From Streptococcus mitis SK579 (GTDB lineage: Bacteria > Bacillota > Bacilli > Lactobacillales > Streptococcaceae): 64,000 bases of DNA. How positions within the stretch are numbered: the first letter of the stretch is position 1; every line of letters begins with the position of its first letter. Below the pieces are notes generated by a model. That model did not search any database. It saw nothing but the letters and a program-made list of their open reading frames with translations, and had not been told where the DNA came from. Below are positions 61,284 to 64,000 of the stretch, in pieces. The translations under genes and the position numbers were made by a program. The DNA is taken from contig NZ_AJJL01000070.1 of assembly GCF_000257905.1 (NCBI RefSeq), forward strand, positions 1 to 64,000. The letters run 5' to 3'.

Positions 61284-61777
61284 TAAGCTTCTCCTAGCTG
61301 ATCGATATACTGATCAATGAGTTCTTTATGGGCATGACCATCAAGGTTTTGTGAGATGATTTTACCAGCCAAGCTGATTGTCAAATCTGCTACCTCACCC
61401 TTAACGCTTTGTAAAGCTTCAGCTTTGTTTTGAGCAATTTCTTGGTTTGCTTTTTCTTTTAAGCGTCCTGCTTCTAGTTTAGCATCTGCTAAAATACTAG
61501 CTTTACTTTTCTCAGCTGTTTCTTTCGCATTCTCAATGATTGTCTTAGCTTCTTTACGGCTACCAGCCAATTCATCTTCGCGTTTTTGAGCCAATACTTC
61601 TGCTTTTTGACGGGCTTCTTCAGCTCTATCAATATCTGAAGCAATTTTTTCAGCTCTTTCTTCGAAAATGCCTGTAATATTAGACCATGCAAATTTTTTA
61701 ATCAAGACTAGCAAAAGGATAAAAGAGCCAGCGATTAAAATAAAATTACCAATTAATTCACCTACTGTTACGTGCAT
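61283..61777 (-). CDS. atpF: Fo ATPase b subunit
   Basis: The peripheral stalk. The 164 residues have one N-terminal membrane span (about 8–27, ending before [19 protein letters not shown]) and a long charged coiled coil rich in Ala, Lys and Glu that dimerises and contacts the delta subunit. It lies 13 bases after atpB, and its stop overlaps atpH. Confidence 0.96.
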
Positions 61778-61790
61778 CAGTTACTCCTTT

Positions 61791-62504
61791 CTACTCTTCA
61801 TCATTAATTTTATTTCCTAGGTACATAGAGGATAATAGTGTAAAGACATAGGCTTGTACACAAGAAATGAACACGGAAAATGCAGTCCAAACTAAGTTTG
61901 CCCCAAATGCGACTGGATACCAAAAAATAGCCTGATGTGAAAGTAAGATAAGCAAGCTTGTCATTACTTCACCTGCAAAGATATTCCCAAAAATCCGCAA
62001 AGCAAGAGAAAGGAAATTCGTGAATTCTTCAAGTAGATTCATCGGTGTCATAAATGCAGGAGTTACAAAACTTTTTAGGTATTGTTTAATCCCACGACGA
62101 CGAATCCCCTCAATGTGCGCCATCACAATAATACAGAACGACAAGACAAGGTCAAATGAAAGATTTGCAGTTGGCGATGTCCAAAGGTTTGTCCCATCTG
62201 TTGTTTGAAGTTTAGCCATCAAACCAAGATTATTGGCGATGACCATAAAAAGAAATAAACATAAGTAAAAGAGTGAGTAATCTTTTATGTAGTGGGAACC
62301 GAGGTTAGGTTCTGTAAATCCAATTACAAAATCATAGAGATACTCTAGTACATTTTGTTTACCTTTGGGTTTCAATGTCATATTACGACTTGCCCAATAG
62401 ATAAATGCAAAAATCAGAAACACAGACAGCAAGGTTAATGCTGTCAAAGTTAAATCAAAGGTAACAGGACCAATATTGATGGTTGGATTGATACTTTCTT
62501 CCAT
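61791..62504 (-). CDS. atpB: Fo ATPase a subunit
   Basis: The proton half-channels of Fo. The 237-residue protein has five to six spans. The essential rotor-facing arginine is in [16 protein letters not shown] (about 168), with the conserved Glu/Asn of the exit channel in the same helix and [21 protein letters not shown] as the last span. It is 32 bases after atpE. Confidence 0.97.
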   Translation of the reverse strand: MEESINPTINIGPVTFDLTLTALTLLSVFLIFAFIYWASRNMTLKPKGKQNVLEYLYDFVIGFTEPNLGSHYIKDYSLFYLCLFLFMVIANNLGLMAKLQTTDGTNLWTSPTANLSFDLVLSFCIIVMAHIEGIRRRGIKQYLKSFVTPAFMTPMNLLEEFTNFLSLALRIFGNIFAGEVMTSLLILLSHQAIFWYPVAFGANLVWTAFSVFISCVQAYVFTLLSSMYLGNKINDEE

Positions 62505-62536
62505 CTAACATTCTCCCTTCTCCAATTTATATTTCG

Positions 62537-62737
62537 TTATTTAATAATAAATGAGAAGACAAGAGTTACGAAGAAAGTTCCTTCAATAAAGGCAACCCCT
62601 AAAAACATCAGACTACGAAACTCAGCGATAATATCTGGTTGGCGAGCTACTGATTTCAACAAACCATTCATCAACAACCCCTCACCAAGAGACACACCCA
62701 TACAGGCAAGACATAGACCGAAAAATGTTAAATTCAT
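62537..62737 (-). CDS. atpE: Fo ATPase c subunit
   Basis: The proteolipid that forms the proton-translocating ring. The 66 residues make a hairpin of two spans with the polar loop SVARQPD. The ion-carrying carboxylate is Glu52 in [12 protein letters not shown]. It is the first gene of the operon (c-a-b-delta-alpha-gamma-beta-epsilon, the streptococcal order). Positions where pneumococcal optochin resistance maps (Gly20, Met23, Met44, Gly47, Val48, Ala49, Phe50) all carry the residues of the susceptible pneumococcal protein as I remember them. Confidence 0.97.
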   Translation of the reverse strand: MNLTFFGLCLACMGVSLGEGLLMNGLLKSVARQPDIIAEFRSLMFLGVAFIEGTFFVTLVFSFIIK

Positions 62738-62772
62738 GACGAATTCTCCTTTTAATTAAAATTTACTTACTT

Positions 62773-62801
62773 AGTTTAGTCCTAAAAATTGGATTTGTCA
62801 A
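62773..62801 (-). promoter_or_regulatory. ATPase operon promoter
   Basis: Consensus TTGACA (62796–62801), a 17-base spacer and TAAACT (62773–62778) on the minus strand, about 35 bases before atpE. The rest of the 315-base gap to 63053 is AT-rich and carries only the next gene's terminator. Confidence 0.8.
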
Positions 62802-62934
62802 CTTTTTACTTACGTTGAAAGCGTTTAATGAAAATTATTTACAATTTTACTATTTTTGAGTCTATTATATAGAAATCTTTGGAAAAAAATTGTAATAAAT
62901 CCGTCCATTATCTAGGTCTTTCTGAAAAGTAATG

Positions 62935-62962
62935 AAAAAAATCCGAGATAAAATCTCGGATG
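62935..62962 (-). terminator. Terminator of the U32 peptidase-family gene
   Basis: ATCCGAGAT/ATCTCGGAT hairpin with a T7 run on the minus strand, about 90 bases after the stop codon. Confidence 0.88.
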
Positions 62963-63052
62963 GAAATAAATATATTTTCTTGAACTTCTTTTCTTTTAAT
63001 TAGTAAAATTAAAGGGAAAGCAACTAGAAATCGTTCATCTCCTGCATGCTTA

Positions 63053-64000
63053 TTAAGCTCGAACTGTGACACTAGTTCCATCTTCTTTATAGAGATTGAT
63101 TAGTCCTTCTTTTAATGCACGAACCATGTCTCCTGCTTGAACAGATTGTGGAACCTTGATTGTCAAGAGTTCCATTGGATTTGGAGCGCGGTCGATCTTA
63201 TTTCCTTTTGCATCGTGCAAATCTTCGATATAAGTTTCAAAATGACGGAAACCTGGGCCATAAAATTCAACTTGGTCTCCTTCGTTAATAACGTTACGTT
63301 GACGAATAGTTGCTGTTTGTGTCGCATCATCATAAGAAACGACTTCAGCAACAAACTTGTACTCAGGAATTTTACGGCGAGCACCAAACAACTGCTCATT
63401 TTCAGATGGTGTACCGTAGTAGAAACCTGTTGCCAATTCACGTTGAGCAACCTTCCACATTTCGTCCACTAAATCTTGTTTAATAGCTTCAAACTTTTCA
63501 GGACTTTCAAGATATGCATCCACAGCCGCCTTATAGCAGTTGGTTACTGTTGATACGTAGTGAATAGACTTCATACGCCCTTCAATCTTAAGACTGTCCA
63601 CTCCATTTTCAATCATATCTGGAATATGGTCAATCATAGACATATCAACGGCTGACATTGAAAATTCTTCAGGAATTTCACCTTTCAAGCTCTTGCGTTC
63701 TTGACCAAATGGCATATCGTAAAGGTCGTATTTCCAACGACAAGACTGAGAGCAACCACCACGGTTAGCATCACGCATACTCATGTGGTTTGAAAGAGTA
63801 CAACGACCAGAGTAAGAAATACACATGGCTCCGTGGACAAAGGCTTCAATTTCTACATCAGTACGTTTGCGGATTTCAGCTAATTCTTCCATCGAAACCT
63901 CACGCGCCAAAACGACACGAGTCAAGCCCAATTCTTTCCAGAACTCAAGCGTTTCATAGTTAGTGGCACTGGCTTGGGTAGAGAGGTGGATTTCAAGACC
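63053..64000 (-). CDS. U32 peptidase-family protein, N-terminus outside the window
   Basis: The frame stays open to the right edge: the last 23 codons before 63931 read GLEIHLSTQASATNYETLEF and then WKE. So the gene continues beyond 64000 and the TTG at 63931 is not its start. The U32 signature EAFVHGAMCISYSGRC plus TLS is intact, and GGCSQSCRWKYDLYD adds cysteines that in this family hold an iron-sulfur cluster. Family members once annotated as collagenases include TrhP, needed for tRNA uridine-34 hydroxylation, which is the more likely role here. 316 residues are present of a protein usually above 400. Confidence 0.93.
   Translation of the reverse strand, partial: GLEIHLSTQASATNYETLEFWKELGLTRVVLAREVSMEELAEIRKRTDVEIEAFVHGAMCISYSGRCTLSNHMSMRDANRGGCSQSCRWKYDLYDMPFGQERKSLKGEIPEEFSMSAVDMSMIDHIPDMIENGVDSLKIEGRMKSIHYVSTVTNCYKAAVDAYLESPEKFEAIKQDLVDEMWKVAQRELATGFYYGTPSENEQLFGARRKIPEYKFVAEVVSYDDATQTATIRQRNVINEGDQVEFYGPGFRHFETYIEDLHDAKGNKIDRAPNPMELLTIKVPQSVQAGDMVRALKEGLINLYKEDGTSVTVRA

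Overview
The window is a low-GC, gene-dense Firmicutes chromosome segment that looks like a mitis-group Streptococcus (S. mitis / S. oralis / S. infantis type). The reasons are near-pneumococcal GyrA, Ldh, GlyQ, CiaRH and AtpE proteins, BOX and RUP intergenic repeats, an S_MK SAM riboswitch before metK, and the ciaRH–pepN and gyrA–srtA arrangements. The species is not resolved. I count 52 protein genes (44 on the minus strand, 8 on the plus strand), one tRNA-Ser, two riboswitches, several recognisable promoters and operators, many intrinsic terminators and about ten small dispersed repeats. There is no prophage, complete insertion sequence or CRISPR array.

Layout. 1–2.3 kb: two formate/nitrite-type channels. 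2.3–13 kb: srtA/gyrA, divergent ldh, then pyk-pfkA and dnaE. 13–17 kb: pepX, a decayed copy of the pepX 3' end, and argR. 17–23 kb: ftsK and the fructose operon fruR-fruK-fruA. 23–27 kb: tRNA-Ser, mntH with a double operator, a repeat-rich gap, and the pyridoxal phosphate synthase genes pdxS-pdxT. 27–32 kb: NADH oxidase, divergent from apbE and two flavin reductase-like genes. 32–36 kb: a glycine T-box leader followed by a GFA-family gene, glyQ, glyS and a DUF896 gene. 36–40 kb: aldo/keto reductase, pgdA and riboswitch-controlled metK. 40–47 kb: an ABC exporter, a DUF3270 membrane protein, ciaRH and pepN. 47.5–50.2 kb: a compact five-gene operon (DUF2829, SDR, Nudix, PEP-enzyme TIM barrel, ASCH). 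50.7–56.4 kb: TPR protein, AI-2E-family membrane protein, peptide-binding lipoprotein and a lactonase. 56.4–62.8 kb: the F1Fo ATPase operon. The right edge cuts a U32 peptidase-family gene.

Functionally the window joins sugar fermentation (fructose PTS, Pfk, Pyk, Ldh), NADH reoxidation (Nox), proton-motive-force maintenance (ATPase), peptide use (PepX, PepN, peptide-binding protein) and envelope biology (SrtA, PgdA, CiaRH). CcpA cre-like sites lie at the fructose, nox, apbE and perhaps ldh promoters.

The most unusual locus is apbE followed by two FMN-reductase-like genes. The second protein carries a PAS-like domain and a glycine-rich tail with two copies of the ApbE flavinylation motif DATSGAS. 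No protein in this set has an export signal, which suggests an intracellular covalently flavinylated reductase. Second is the 47.5–50.2 kb operon, which has a solitary PEP-utilising TIM barrel without its catalytic cysteine and a Tad2-like DUF2829 protein.
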